Positions 22,083-33,919 of a stretch of 64,000 nucleotides of DNA are shown one piece after another; positions within the stretch are counted from its first letter, which is position 1, and each line of letters begins with the position of its first letter. The translations under genes were made by a program, and so were the position numbers. This stretch comes from Poa pratensis. Its lineage: Eukaryota > Streptophyta > Magnoliopsida > Poales > Poaceae. Location: positions 28,240,084 to 28,304,083 of the forward strand of contig CAMZMU010000111.1 of NCBI GenBank assembly GCA_947311845.1. Reading direction: 5' to 3'. Below the pieces are notes generated by a model. It saw only the letters and a list, made by a program, of their open reading frames with translations. It made no database searches and was not told the DNA's origin.

Positions 22083-23196
22083 CTAGCAAACCATGCCCGT
22101 GCGTTGCGACCGGAGAGGAAAAATTGAAACATTGAGACGTATAAAGTAAGTTCTCGTTGGTACAGCCACAACATGTCGCACAAACCAATCAAAGCGAGAA
22201 GTCAGGATGCAAATCGACCTAACCCACCCAAATTTGCCAAATTGTGAAGGTGGTTTGTTTTTCTCTTACGGTTCTTGTTTTGTTCCAATTTCAATCTCTA
22301 AATTTGAGTTCCATAATTCCATTCCTCAGTACCCAAATAGAGCTTGTATACAACCTCGAATACTGAAAAGCTACTGTAGTATTCCTTCCAGATGTCCGAC
22401 CCAACAAAGAAATTCCCAATGTGGACATTAGGTCTCGGTTCTTAACATCAAATTGTATGTTTTGTTTCTTTACCTGATTACTCGTAACTCTGTGTCCCAG
22501 GGGCCAAAACTAATTTGTAGCATACGGCTGAAACTAAATTAGAAGCATAACTAATGCGGTAATGCATGTTTCTTTTTTCTGGCAGGTACGTATTATAGTC
22601 CCTAGAAAGTGCTGGAGTTCTGAACGATCTCCAACCAGTTCACTCCTGGATACTGATCTTGGTCTACGTAATTAGCTTAGCCCGATAACGCCTATGTCCA
22701 AAATCCCCTGGTCCCCTTCTTCTCCCCCAGTAATCACTACAGCTACAGCCCGTAGCGCCTCAGCTTCTGCCTCAAATCCCCTATTTCTTCACTCCGGCGG
22801 GCAGCGGTGGTGGTGGCCTCCGACTGTATCTGGTAGAAGCAGCGGTGGTGCTTCCGCTTACTGTACGTATCTGGTAGACAGCAGACAGCAGTGCCCCCTG
22901 CCCTTGCCGCGTCGAGTGGTGCTCGTGATGAGGCCATGCCGTGCTCTTGCTCCGCCTGGCCCGTGGATCGAGAGGAGGAAGAGGACGGGGTAGCGCCGGA
23001 GCGCCGGGAATGGGCTGGATCGTCGGTGTTGTGCGCCGGAGGAGAACAGGGGAGGCTTCGGCGTGGCAACTTCGGAAATAAAAAAAACGAACCAGTACAA
23101 CTTAGGGTGACATGGTGGGTAATTATTATCAACTTTAGGGATAATTTGCGTATCACAAGAAATTTTAATACTTTTATTATTAGGTATAGATATAGA
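22083..23196 (-). mobile_element. Non-autonomous Helitron inserted in LINE-A
   Basis: On the minus strand it starts TCTATATCTATACC and ends CTAG, with a GC-rich near-palindrome just before the end (CCGGTCGCAACGCACGGGC, 22092-22115 region). The host flanks are A at the 5' side and T at the 3' side. These are the defining features of Helitrons: 5' TC, 3' CTRR with subterminal hairpin, insertion between A and T, no duplication. Removal restores the LINE-A codons GDLN-EILYP exactly. It is 1114 bp with no Rep/helicase. The centre (about 22660-23060) is GC-rich and may be a captured gene fragment of unknown origin. Confidence 0.9.
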
Positions 23197-23669
23197 TTTA
23201 GGTCACCCATTATAAGACAAGGCATGCTGCACACATCTTTTAGTTTACGAATCCGATCCCAAGACAAATATTTATCACTCCACCTTGGTTCACCATAAAA
23301 CCCCGTTAATCTCCAGATGTTCTCCAGCCCACATCCAATGAAAACATCAATACAATTTGATGTAAATCTCCATATGTTCTCCAGCCCACATCCAATGAAA
23401 ACATCAATATAATTTGATGTTTTGTACCTTAACGAGAGCACGATTTCTTTCTTCCATAGTAACTAAAGGCCCCCTTTCCGACCATCACTTCTCACTACCT
23501 CCTTGTAATCCATTCCCAAAATTCTTCGCAGACATTCTGCTAGCCACTCCTCCAAATGAGTTTCCAACAGAAATAATACATCAGGGCTATATTGCTTATG
23601 AACCTTCACAAGCACCCTGACAGCCTCAGCCTTTTGAAGACCACGGCTGTTGAGACTCAAGATTTTCAT
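23197..23669 (-). pseudogene. LINE-A ORF2 N-terminus (endonuclease) with internal 19-codon duplication
   Basis: Begins MKILSLNSRGLQKAEAVR at 23669, then DVLFLLETHLEEWLAECLR, the N-terminal part of the APE-like endonuclease (N, E motifs). The ATG overlaps the stop of ORF1 (ATGA). A 57-bp tandem duplication at about 23308-23420 repeats IDVFIGCGLENIW in frame. The part nearest the Helitron reads LTGFYGEPRW and PCLIMGDLN. A frameshift separates the first 68 codons from the rest. It forms one gene with 20011-22082 once the Helitron is removed. Confidence 0.85.
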
Positions 23670-24854
23670 TGTGTCCTGTCAACCCCCATCTCGGAGGTTG
23701 CCGATATCTCATTTTCAAACTGTTGCCCATCTTTCCTTGAACGCTTTAGAGCCTGGATTTTGCCCAACGTCCCAGCATCAGCTTCTGCAGCACTATCAGA
23801 GTCTCCATTATTAAAGAGAGTAATCGTTCCAGCCACCGTCGGTGCTTGGTCCTTGGCGGCATCCATAGGGCTAGCTGACCCATCATAAGTTAACCTTTCC
23901 CTATTAAGAAGTCCACCTCCAGTCATGTCAACATCATCCAAAATACGGCGGTCCAAAATTCTGTCCTCATTGAGATGCATGTCCTTGTGATGATAATCCT
24001 CATGGTACTCCTGGTCTGAACGACCTCTGCCTCTGCCCATGAAAGAATTCCTCCCAGCCGACGCACCTCGACCTGAGCCACTACCAGTTCCATGACCATG
24101 GCCGCGTCCGCGACCACCATCAGCAAGGATGAAGTTTCCCCACTCAAGTTTTGTTTCATCATGTTCACCTGAGCCACACTCCTCGTGCCAGTGCCCAAGT
24201 AATCCACACGCTCCGCAAAACAGCGGCAGTTTCTCGTATTTTACCTGATAATATTCTTCCTTTTTGTCCTTGGTGATGCAACAAAACGCTGAAGCTGCTT
24301 GTTAACATCAACCCTCACTCTAATCCGAACAAATTCCCCACCAAAACCCGCAGGTAATTTCAGTTGAACTTCCTTGATCTCACCCATTGGCCTGCACATC
24401 CCTTTGATCACCTTTTCTTTAGATAATTATCAGGAAGCTGCAGAACCCTTCCCCAAACAGAAAGCTTATCCAAGCCCACACTTCTAGGGTTCATAAACCC
24501 GTCATACTACTCAAGGATCAAGGCATAATTATTTCTGAATAGCCAAGGCCCCACAAACATTGCCTTGTTCCAATCTCCCAGACATCAAACTGAATTGTGA
24601 ATAGGTTATCCTCAAGTTTCCTCCAAATTACCTCTCTTGCAGGACTCCACGCCGATCTCATATCAGCAAACAGGGCACTAGGACTGAATCCCTTCGACAT
24701 GTGAACTTTTCCAATTGCCAGCCACTTCGCCTTGACCAGAGGATCCGACACTTCATCCTCCCATACGAACTCTCTTCCTCCTCTGCAAGTAGATTAGCTT
24801 CCACGCCTCTTTCTCTTGCTTTGCAACACCACTTGGTTCACCACGATCCTTCAT
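23666..24854 (-). pseudogene. LINE-A ORF1: RNA-binding Gag-like protein
   Basis: Probable start at 24854 (KDRGEPSGVAKQEKEAWKL). The N-terminal half matches the layout of plant LINE ORF1 proteins (DUF4283-like, with WLAIGKVHMSKGFSPSALF and WRKLEDNLFTIQF). A CCHC knuckle can be read near 24200 (CGACGLLGHWHEECG), followed by an RG/HG-rich linker (GRGRGHGHG) and an acidic C-terminus ending DRTQ at 23666. It packages LINE RNA. Several frame changes (around 24750, 24500, 24250 and 24040) indicate a pseudogene. Confidence 0.78.
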
Positions 24855-24960
24855 GGTCAATCTTCGCTGATCCGATCCAAACGTGAGCAGAAGGCCCGAT
24901 AAAACTCTCAGCGAGCACGGCCGCCAGAGGACAAGTGTGGTTAGACACGGCATAGTATGA

Positions 24961-25484
24961 TATAGGACATACTGATGGTTCTTTGAACAAAGTATTTTTT
25001 TTTTCTTTTTTGCCTTGTCATCTTAACAATGAAACTCAAGGATTTAGAAAGTTGTGGCCGTAGCTCACCTAACTCATTGTTACTTCACTAGAGAAATCAC
25101 ATTATTATCCATAATAGTGTCAGATGCTTGTATTAATGCCAATGCCAGGTGTTGTCACTTGACCCCTCAAACAATCATACAAAGATCTTAAATTCATAGA
25201 CGACGCTCCTTTGCTACTGCCAACTCAATAAATTCAGGTTACAGACACTGCTGTTTTAAAAAAAGATTCCAAGCAAACATTATACATTCTAGAGTAGATA
25301 TAGATAACATATATACACGCACAATGAATGGCCTAGCTGCCTAGGCACGTAGTGCACAAGACGATGAGGTTCCGTAGATTGTCATGCTCAGGCAGCTTTA
25401 CACTACAGAGATTGTTAAGTCAATCGGACAACGACCCAGCAGTAAGAGATTGTATAGGTCAGCGTAGGGTGACATAGAACGATT
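24961..25484. other. Intergenic, 3' flank of RNR1
   Basis: No gene or clear transposon. AT-rich, with a T tract near 24990-25010. The part next to 25485 should contain the RNR1 3' UTR and polyadenylation signals on the minus strand. Confidence 0.5.
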
Positions 25485-28400
25485 CTAACTTCCGCAGGCC
25501 AAGCAGTCCTCCCGGTTGTTCAGAGAGCAGGTCACCTGTGCCATCTTAACCTGGAGATCCTCTTCCTCCTCGACAAGCTTCTTATCCTGCATGTTTGGTG
25601 TTACTCACGTTAAGAATAATGTCTTCACAGTTGAGTAAAAAGCACTGTAAAATCTGCAGTTCATCATAGTATCACAAAAGGGGGGGAGTACATTCTCTTA
25701 TTACCTTGAGAAGGCTAGTGTCAACCGTGAATTTGATCGCATCGGCAGCAGCTCGCGTCCTCAGATAGTACATCCCAGTTTTGAGGCCCTGGGCACCAGA
25801 CAGGAAAAAACTATTATGTTTTCTGTCGATGCACTTGTGTTTTATTAGAAAGCAGCAACTTGAACAACAAGTTGCCACCATGCGAAATTACAGACTCAGT
25901 ACTAACTGCTGAACTTTTTTAACAAAACTGCAGAGTGCTATAGTATTGAAATAAACATGCAAACCTTGGACCAGGCGTGGAAGTGCAGGGAAGTCAGCTT
26001 CCCAGCGTTTGCTTGATCCATGTGGATATTCAGGCTCTGGCTTTGATCGATATAGCAGCCACGGTCAACGGCCATGTCAACAACAGTTTTCTGCTTGATC
26101 TCCCAAACAGTCCTGGCTCAGTGATATAGGAAAATTTAGATACACATAAACTGACACCTTACAAAACTACAGCGTGGGATGATGATATTTCACGTACTTG
26201 TAAATTTCTTTCAGATCATCTGGGATCTCGGTGATCTTTTGGACAGAGCCATCCTGGTAGATAATATTGTTTTTCAGAACAGGAGACCAGACACCCATCT
26301 CGGTCAAATCATGGAGGAGATGCTTGTTCACTACAACAAACTCACCGCTGCCAAGAGAAAAATAATTATGTGCATTTAACCATCAGAATGTCAACAGCTG
26401 AACACTACAAGGAGCAGATTCGAAAACCTTAGAACTCTTCGACTGTAAATGTTTGACGTGTAAGGTTCAAAGCACTCGTTATTGCCAAGAATTTGACTAG
26501 TGGAAGCAGTAGGCATTGGAGCAACGAGAAGAGAGTTCCTGAGTCCAACTTTGGAAATCATCACCCTTATAGCTGGCCAGTCCCATCTGTCTGATGGCAC
26601 TACATTCCACATATCAGGTTGAAGAATGCCCTGCACAGAAGTGTATTAGTTCTCCACAGTTGATAAGTAGATCCTGCTAAAACCTGGTATCTCCTTAAAT
26701 ACCTCGTCACTGATGGAGAGCACGAATGGATTTCTTTTTTTACTACATCAGTTAAATTTCTCTATGTGAAATGTATAGTTCAACATAATCACATACATAA
26801 TATTTTCAGCACAAATGACAGGCACATTTATAGACATAACAAACCTTGCTGACTGGGCTCCCAACATAAGTTTCATAAGGACCTTCTTTTGCAGCAATCT
26901 CAGCAGAAGCTTTCAAAGCGTGATAATATATTGTCTCAAAGATATCCTTGTTTAACTGCTGGGCCTGAGAAACAATTCCATAATAATGCATATCAGAGAA
27001 GTACAAAATGAAATAGCCCCACTTTTGTAAGCTTAGGGATGTACCTCTGGTGAATCGAATGGCATGCCAAGTAAAATGAAAGTGTCTGCTAACCCTTGAA
27101 CCCCTATTCCAATTGGCCTGTGCCTCATATTTGACCTCTTTGCTGTCTCAACGGGGTAATAATTAACATCAATAATCTTGTTGAGATTCCATGTAACAAG
27201 TGAAGTAATCTGTGACATAGCAAACAATTTGTTAGTAGCATTCAGACTAATGGGACGAAATCATACACTGTAAAGATGAGTCAAGCAAACCTCAGCTAAT
27301 TTATCAAAGTCAAAATATCTGTTTTTTGATCCAATGCTACCAACAAGCTTAGCTGGGTGTGACTCTATAGGAACACCCTGAAACATCAAGCATACAGTGA
27401 CATGTTATACACGTGTGCTACTGGATAACACCAACTGACCAATGAATTCAGTAGGCATCAGCACATACCTTTTCCCTAACAAAACGTGGTAAAGCAATTG
27501 ACGCAAGATTGCAAACAGCAGTTTCAGTGGGACTTGTGTACTCAATTATCTCCGTACACAAGTTGGAAGACTTAATTGTGCCCAGATTCTGCTGATTACT
27601 TTTCCTATTGCAAGAGTCCTGCACATCGTTAAGTATTTTTAAAGACAATTTGTTGTATCTTTCAATAAGAGAAGGCATGTGTTAATAGAATTGCAGAATT
27701 AAGAGCAAGCCAGTCACCTGATGAACTATATTACCTTATAAAGCATATATGGTGTTCCGGTTTCTATCTGTGCCTTCAAGATGTCAAACCAGAGAGACTG
27801 TGCTGACACAATTTTTTTCGCCTTACCCTGAAATTGTGTAGCTAGGTTATTAAATATTCTTCTGTTACTTACAGAAATATGTGTATCCAGCATTCAACTT
27901 ACTTCTCTTTCATATTTCTTGTATAGATTCTTGAACTCATCTCCCCAGCAATCAGCCAAACCTGGAGCTTCACTGGGACAAAATAACGACCACTGCTCGT
28001 TACTTTGCACCCTTTCCATGAATAAATCAGGAATCCAGAGAGCATAGAAAAGATCCCTGGCACGATTCTCCTCCTGTAAATTGCACATGATGAGACTGAG
28101 ATGGCATGGTATAAGGTAATAGCATATTCGTACAGCTTACAACTGGTGATCAGATGCCAAAAGGCAAATCCAAGCTGGTAATCAGTCTAGTATCTCTACC
28201 CAAAAGTGTGTTGTGTAGTATTCAAGAGTGTTTACCTTTCCATGGTTCTTTCTTAGATCAAGGAACTCAAAAATATCAGCATGCCAAGGCTCCAAGTAAA
28301 TAGCAAATGCACCTGTAAATTAGGAATCCATAAGAAACCTTTAAGACTCATGTAGAACAGGTATGGCTAATTTGATGCTACTTACCTTTTCTCTTGCCTC

Positions 28401-29824
28401 CACCCTGGTCAACATAACGTGCAGTATCATTGAAAACACGTAGCATGGGGACAATTCCATTGGAAGTTCCATTTGTTCCTCGAATGTAACTGCCAGTAGC
28501 ACGAACATTGTGAATTGAGACACCGATTCCCCCAGCAGATTTGCTAATGGAAGCACATTCCGAAAGAGTGTCATAGATTCCCTCAATACTATCATCTTTC
28601 ATGCAGATGAGAAAGCAGCTACTTAACTGCATCATAAAGAATAAGAAAGTAAATATATAATTGGAGAACCAATATTGAATTCTTTTATAGAAGATGGTGC
28701 AGTACTTGAGGTCTTGGAGTGCCAGCATTGAAAAGGGTTGGGGAAGCATGAGTAAACCAGCGCTGAGACATCATGTGGTAAGTTTTGACAGCAGACTCAA
28801 TATCATCCTTGTGTATCCCAACAGAAACTCTCATTAACATATGCTGTGGTCTCTCCACAACCTTTCCACCAACTTTCAACAGATAAGACCTCTCAAGCGT
28901 CTTAAACCCAAAGAAATCGTAGTCAAAGTCTCTATCATAGATGATCTCACTGTCCAAGCGAGTAGCATTCTGAAATGATACAGCAATCAGAAATTCCGTA
29001 AGTAACGTTGTATATCAGTGAACACAGATACATCAATATGAAATGAAGCATCTGATAAATTCTATTCCACAACTCATATGAATTGCAAGACTACACGTGA
29101 ACAACCAGATACTTGTGTCAGCTAAACCAGAATGACTAACTGATTCATAACTGCGAATGAGTGGCAGGTGATCATGTTTAGCATAATACATCTTGAGTAC
29201 ATTCTCCTTAACAATGATACATAGTCAAAGGGCACAAGCTATCAAGACACGGTTAGCCTCTAGACCGTACCTTCATAATGATCTCATAGACGTCATCAGC
29301 AATCAGGGGAGACCTCAACCCAGTCCTCTCATTGACATGAGTATACATGACATTCACACTGCATCCAGAAAGCGACACAACCACGTCACAATACGGATCA
29401 TCAAAAATTCCTCCTATATGCGAAAAAACAAGAAGCACATACGTCTCTGAGAAGGACTTCATGGTGTTCTTGTGCAGGTTGGAGACCGCGATCCTGGCCG
29501 CAAGCTGCACAGCGCAAAGAGAAGGAACAAGATCAGTTGATATATCCATCGAACCGCTCAGGCAGCCGACGGAGATGGTGGAGAGGGAGAGGGGTACCGA
29601 GGCATAGTCGGGTGGGATGCGGTCAAGGCGGCTGCGGTCTCGGCGGCGAGCTCGTCGAGCTGGCTGGTGGTGACGCCCTTGTAGACGCCGGCGCATACCT
29701 TCTGGGCGACGAGGACGGGGTCGCAGTGGTCCTGGCTGAGGCCGTAGCTGAGCTTCTTGAGCCGCGCCGTGATCTTGTCGAAGTGGACGGCCTCCTGCCG
29801 CCCGTCGCGCTTCACCACGTACAT
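25485..29824 (-). CDS. RNR1: Ribonucleoside-diphosphate reductase large subunit, 17 exons
   Basis: Reduces NDPs to dNDPs with the small R2 subunit; cytosolic. Exons (minus strand): 29598-29824, 29443-29504, 29271-29358, 28706-28969, 28386-28626, 28236-28312, 27903-28073, 27735-27827, 27469-27618, 27291-27377, 27045-27209, 26845-26964, 26428-26630, 26198-26347, 25965-26112, 25705-25788, 25485-25586. All introns are GT-AG. An N-terminal ATP-cone precedes the barrel. Catalytic residues are present: C218 (LSSCFL), N427/C429/E431 (SSNLCTE), C444 (AVCNLAS), the Tyr pair of GMYYLRT (about 756-757) and the C-terminal CLAC redox pair (805-808). The full product would be 810 residues. One base is missing in exon 1 near 29607-29612 (HPDYAS becomes HPTMPR), shifting frame for everything after; numbering here ignores that. 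This is either a sequence error or a null allele. I chose MYVVKRDG as start, matching plant R1 proteins; an in-frame ATG 14 codons upstream exists. Confidence 0.93.
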
Positions 29825-30048
29825 GTCCGCGCTGCACGGGCCTTCGGTCGAACACGTCGCGGGCACGGAGCGCCGCGGCGGCGGCTGGTAGACGGCCGGG
29901 CGGGGGTCTGCGGAATTGGGGAACAGAGATGTGAGAGGGGCGAGGGATTTGGAAAACGGCTTCGAGAGATCGGCGCTTGCGTCGGTGCGATGAATTTGAG
30001 CAGAAGAAAGGGAAATTTTGAGACGGGCGAGAGGGAGGAGCGCGGGAG

Positions 30049-30070
30049 TGGCGAAATATTTTCGCGCGCG
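30049..30070. promoter_or_regulatory. Candidate E2F sites upstream of RNR1
   Basis: TTTCGCGC within ATTTTCGCGCGCG (30058-30070, plus) and TTTCGCCA on the minus strand (30049-30056) resemble the E2F consensus TTTSSCGC, about 230 bp upstream of the start codon. Plant R1 and R2 genes are known to be S-phase regulated through E2F sites. Placement and function here are inferred. Confidence 0.45.
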
Positions 30071-30339
30071 TTTTTTTGGGTGGGTGGGTGAAGTGGAGTA
30101 CAGTAGTTGGTAGGCGTGATTGCATATGTGAGGGCGGATGACCCCACGCGTCAGTGCCTACACAGCGGTCTGATTGACGGAGGTGACGTGGCAACTGCAA
30201 TGCCGTCCGTCTGCTTCCTCCCACCATTTTCTGACATTTGCATTCCTCGAGAGCATTTCGCCCCGATTTATGAGTAAATCCAAACGCGGCCGAACCGATA
30301 TAACATGATGAGTAAACTCTTTTACAAAGCACATCAAAG

Positions 30340-31360
30340 GTAAACAAAAGAACTAAGGATTGCTATCAAGGGCATCTGAGCGAAACCGAGGGCTCCACGA
30401 TGACTTCCCAAGAAGGTAATGACGCATCCCGCCACCGTCGTCGAGACGAAACGGTTAAGAGTTTTCTCCGAAGCCTTATCACGAAGAAGGTGTCCACAAC
30501 GGCGCCCCCAAGGGGTTACGACACCCGTGGACATCGGCGCCGAAGCGATGTGCTTTCGCTCGAAAAAAATCTTCGAACCACGCTTGCCAAGTAAAGAGAC
30601 CGTCGCTCGCCGAAGAACGTTCGCGCAATCAACCTTCTAAGGTCACCGCCCTGACATCCAATACCTCTAACTCTGTTGAGTGGATGGCATGAGCACAACA
30701 AGACCTACAAATCAGACGAGGGAGGTCAGACCACGAGGTATAATGAGAAGGACCTCTCCGCAAGTCACACCCACATGTCGAGACAGCCAGGTGGTCGCAG
30801 AATATAGGCAAGTGGCTCGGGTCTACCGCCCCAGCCACACATGGCCAAGGGATGGGTTCCTAGGCGTTCCAAGAACCCCTGAAACCAATGAGACGGTAGG
30901 GGCCGCCCCACCTAAATTGGGCCCATATGGGCCTAAATCTAGGTCGAGGCCCCACCATCACTACCCAGCATACCTACTAAATCGGAGAGTTTCGTCGTCC
31001 CCGACCTCACCGCCCCAAACTCCGGCCGGTCGTGCCGTCCACGCACCCGGCACGGCGGGTCGAGACCTCCGGTCCAATCACACAAGGATGGACGTTGCAT
31101 GTGTCGTGTGTGTCGTCCGCCTCCCGTGGGTTGCTCAAGCAGCCGCCTCCACCACCGTGAAGTCTCCACACCATCGCCGCCAGCTCCTAGCCTTTGGTCG
31201 GCAACGCCGTCTAGCAGCGGTGAGCAGGGGAGGGGACAAGGGGGCGCCGAGGACAGGTGGCCGCTTGGGTTCCCTCCCGTCGCCCATGGTAGCGACGCGG
31301 GAAGGAGGGGTTAGTCAAGGACTACCTTGTAACCTTATACTAAAATCTTGATCTAGTGAA
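30340..31360. other. Gene-poor GC-rich stretch, unidentified
   Basis: Several overlapping open frames in both orientations (the longest is 223 codons at 30680-31351), composition-driven and without recognisable domains. It looks like old repeat sequence; no ends or target duplications were found. 31361-32449 is AT-rich with a G tract at about 31492-31503 and no gene. Confidence 0.4.
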
Positions 31361-32449
31361 TAAAACTATATTGTGGGCAATGTTTTGCGCCTAAAACAAC
31401 GTTTCGTATGTTGATGTGCAAGAAGCTAATATACTAAATTTATGGAAACTACTCGACGAAAGCACACGAGGAGAATACCAAGCCGGCCAAAGGGGGGGGG
31501 GGGTAGAGGCCATATGTGGGCCCCACGCGGGCCAACAAGGGCATCGTCTAGACTCCTCTTTGGGTTATATATTCGCTCCTTCGATGTCATCCCGTGAATA
31601 TACAACATTTTTTCATATCGTTCAAAAGAGTCGTCGCCTTCCTTTTCTTTCTTCGGGGCAAAATCAGATCCCCATGTCCGTCATTGAGGCAATATCTCTC
31701 CGTTTTGAGGTGATTCTGCTTCGCCCTCAATTAACATCACGAGTTCCTCTTGCATCTTCATGGTGATGTTTTCCCATCATGTGTGCGTTTGTAAGCACAT
31801 GAGATGGATAGGAGTCGGGCGACTAGTAACGATGTTATGTTGCTATATTAGTAGTCCTCGTTCTACTATTCGTTTGGAATATTGATGATACAAATTTCTT
31901 ATTTGTATTGATTTTATTAGGGTAGAGGTGGTCTTGGATTTGAACAATCTACATAATCAATATATTTGTTGTGTTATTTGTATCACATGTTGTTTCTCCA
32001 ACCAGCGACCCCATGAGTTACACAATAGGGTATTAGATAGGATGAATATGATATGAGTATCACATGTGTTCGTCATGTTTGTCCAACAGTATCGAAAAAA
32101 GGATCAGATTAACTGCCCTATAGATAATCCTTAGGACAGTAGACGAAAGATTACTTCAATATGTACACCCGACGTCATAATCAACATATTCCTACAATAG
32201 AGTTAGAACATGGGCTCTGGTTTGCATGCAACTCAATCATACATTGTGTTTACTATCCATGCAAAGTCCCAATTACCATCCTAGTGTATTCTTATTAAAT
32301 ATTCCAGATCACAATTTAATATTTATAGCAACGCGGGCAGAATTTCTATTTAGGATCCATCGTGCTATCGCAAGGATTTCGACAAGCGAAATTAAAGTCA
32401 TATGTGTGCATGCGTAAAAGTTGTGAGGTGTTATGTATGCCTATGAGAT

Positions 32450-32945
32450 GCTTTCCCGATCATAAAGCTAAGCTAATTAAATGTCATATATATATATATA
32501 TTTTTATATAGATGGAATAGGTGGTAACAGTTGGCCAATTTATTTTTTCTATATATAAATCGAATATGCAATCATAAGCATACAAATAAGCTAATTAAAA
32601 GTTATATGTGCATGTGTGGAAAGTGGTGAGGTAACAACAAGTTAGGTTGTTTCTTATGTATACGACTACAACCATGTAAATAAGCTAACTAAAATTCATA
32701 TGCATGTGCATGGAAATTTGTGAGGTAACAGCTAGTTAGATTGTTTTTTATGCATGGTTTTAATGCGCCATCGCAAACAAATAGACGAACTAGTTAAAGT
32801 CATATGTGCAACGTGTAAAGTGGCCATGTAACAACAAGTTATATTGTTTTTATATATAAGTCCAACATGTCGTGCCAAACATATAACAACCTAACTAAAA
32901 GGCATATGTAAATTGGTGACATAACAACAAGTTAGATTTTTTTTA
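32450..32945 (+). repeat. Diverged ~100-bp tandem repeat units (AAGCTAACTAAAAG family)
   Basis: Four to five units recur every 95-110 bp. Each has ATAAGCTAAYTAAAAG, then a CATATGTGCATG block, then GGAAAGTGGTGAGGTAACAAC and GTTAGATTGTTTTTATGCATG. The same units, in both orientations, fill the palindrome to the right (33240-34660). Confidence 0.7.
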
Positions 32946-33051
32946 TGTAAGCCTCCACGCGGCAGTGGTTCTGCTTGGTGTTCTAAGGAAGGTTACGTGC
33001 ATGTCGTGTAGGTGCAGCAGCTTCGCCAGCTCCAGCGCCGGGTTAATGTTT

Positions 33052-33919
33052 GTCGGAGCATGGGTATGACACCACACCGGCGTGATACCTCATCCTCGCT
33101 GCCACCCCGTCCATATCTGTCACGGTTAACAACAAGTGTACAATGTACAAAGTATAATGTGGGGCAGTGATAACTTTTGTGTTGCCACTCGCTCCATTTA
33201 TACACATTAAAAAAAAGGCCTCGAGCCTACATTTGCGCGACCAATAAAAAAGTTGTTATATTACCATTCTTAATCCATATACATCTTTTAATTAGTTTGT
33301 TTGTATGCTTGCAATGGCGTCTTGGGCCACACATGAAAACATAGTCTAACTAGTTGTTTTCTCGTCAACTTTTGATTAGCTTATTTATATGTTTGCGATG
33401 GATCTCGGAGTCATATATAAAAATAATCTTACCAATTGTTAGATTATTTGTATACATGCAATGGTATCTCGGAAGTATACATAAAAAAGGAATATAAAAG
33501 TTACTGCCTCACCACTTTTCACACATACACATAGGATTTTTATTTAGCTTGGCCGTATGCTTTTTATGGCACATTTGAACCATACATAAAAATAATCTAT
33601 CTGGTGGTTTACCTTGACAATTTCCTGGCTTTAGCTTATTTATATGCTCACGACGTTTTCTTGGAAGTATACAAATATGGATTTGCTTCACCACTTTCCA
33701 CGCATGCACACATGGTTTTTTAACTACTCAAATCTTTATACTTGTGATGGTACATTGAAACCACACATAAAAAATCAACTTCTTGTTGTCTCACCAGTTT
33801 ACATGTGTCTTTTAGTTAGTTTGTTTATATGCTTGACATGACATTTTGGACCTATAATAAAATCAATATAACCGTTGTTACATGGCCACTTTCCACACAT
33901 GCAGACATAGCTTTTAACT
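33052..33919 (-). repeat. Left arm of a 1.8-kb imperfect palindrome
   Basis: This arm is collinear with the reverse complement of 33920-34866. The centre is near 33920 (GCTTTTAACTGGTTTAAGC), with almost no spacer. Inner 680 bp: AT-rich 100-bp repeat units. Outer 190 bp: promoter-like, reading minus: TATAAA (33197-33202), GCGAGTGGCAACACAAAAG, then ATG at 33112-33114 starting MDGVAA. Matches run through the repeat region and the promoter-like end, so this is one inverted duplication and not chance repeats. Confidence 0.85.

Larger units (their letters stand above)
1..24960 (-). mobile_element. LINE-A: L1-type non-LTR retrotransposon, host of the nested insertions
   Basis: Minus-strand LINE with ORF1 (24854 to 23666) followed by ORF2 (23669 down to 1 and beyond). 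It is interrupted by a Helitron at 22083-23196, a gypsy element at 6517-20010 and a Mutator-like element at 60-6224. When each insertion and one target-site copy are removed, the ORF2 reading resumes: GDLN joins EILYP at the Helitron, KMH joins the AWWRMCIP stretch at the gypsy site, and GARNKVN joins IWEDHWIP at the Mutator-like site. About 4.2 kb of LINE remains. The 3' end and poly(A) lie left of the window, so its own target duplication cannot be seen, and the 5' limit near 24960 is approximate. Several stops and frameshifts show it is dead. Confidence 0.9.

Noticed and set aside
30680..31351. 223-codon plus-strand open frame in a GC-rich stretch
   Set aside because: No domain, several overlapping frames of similar length on both strands, no promoter or splice context; best explained by base composition.
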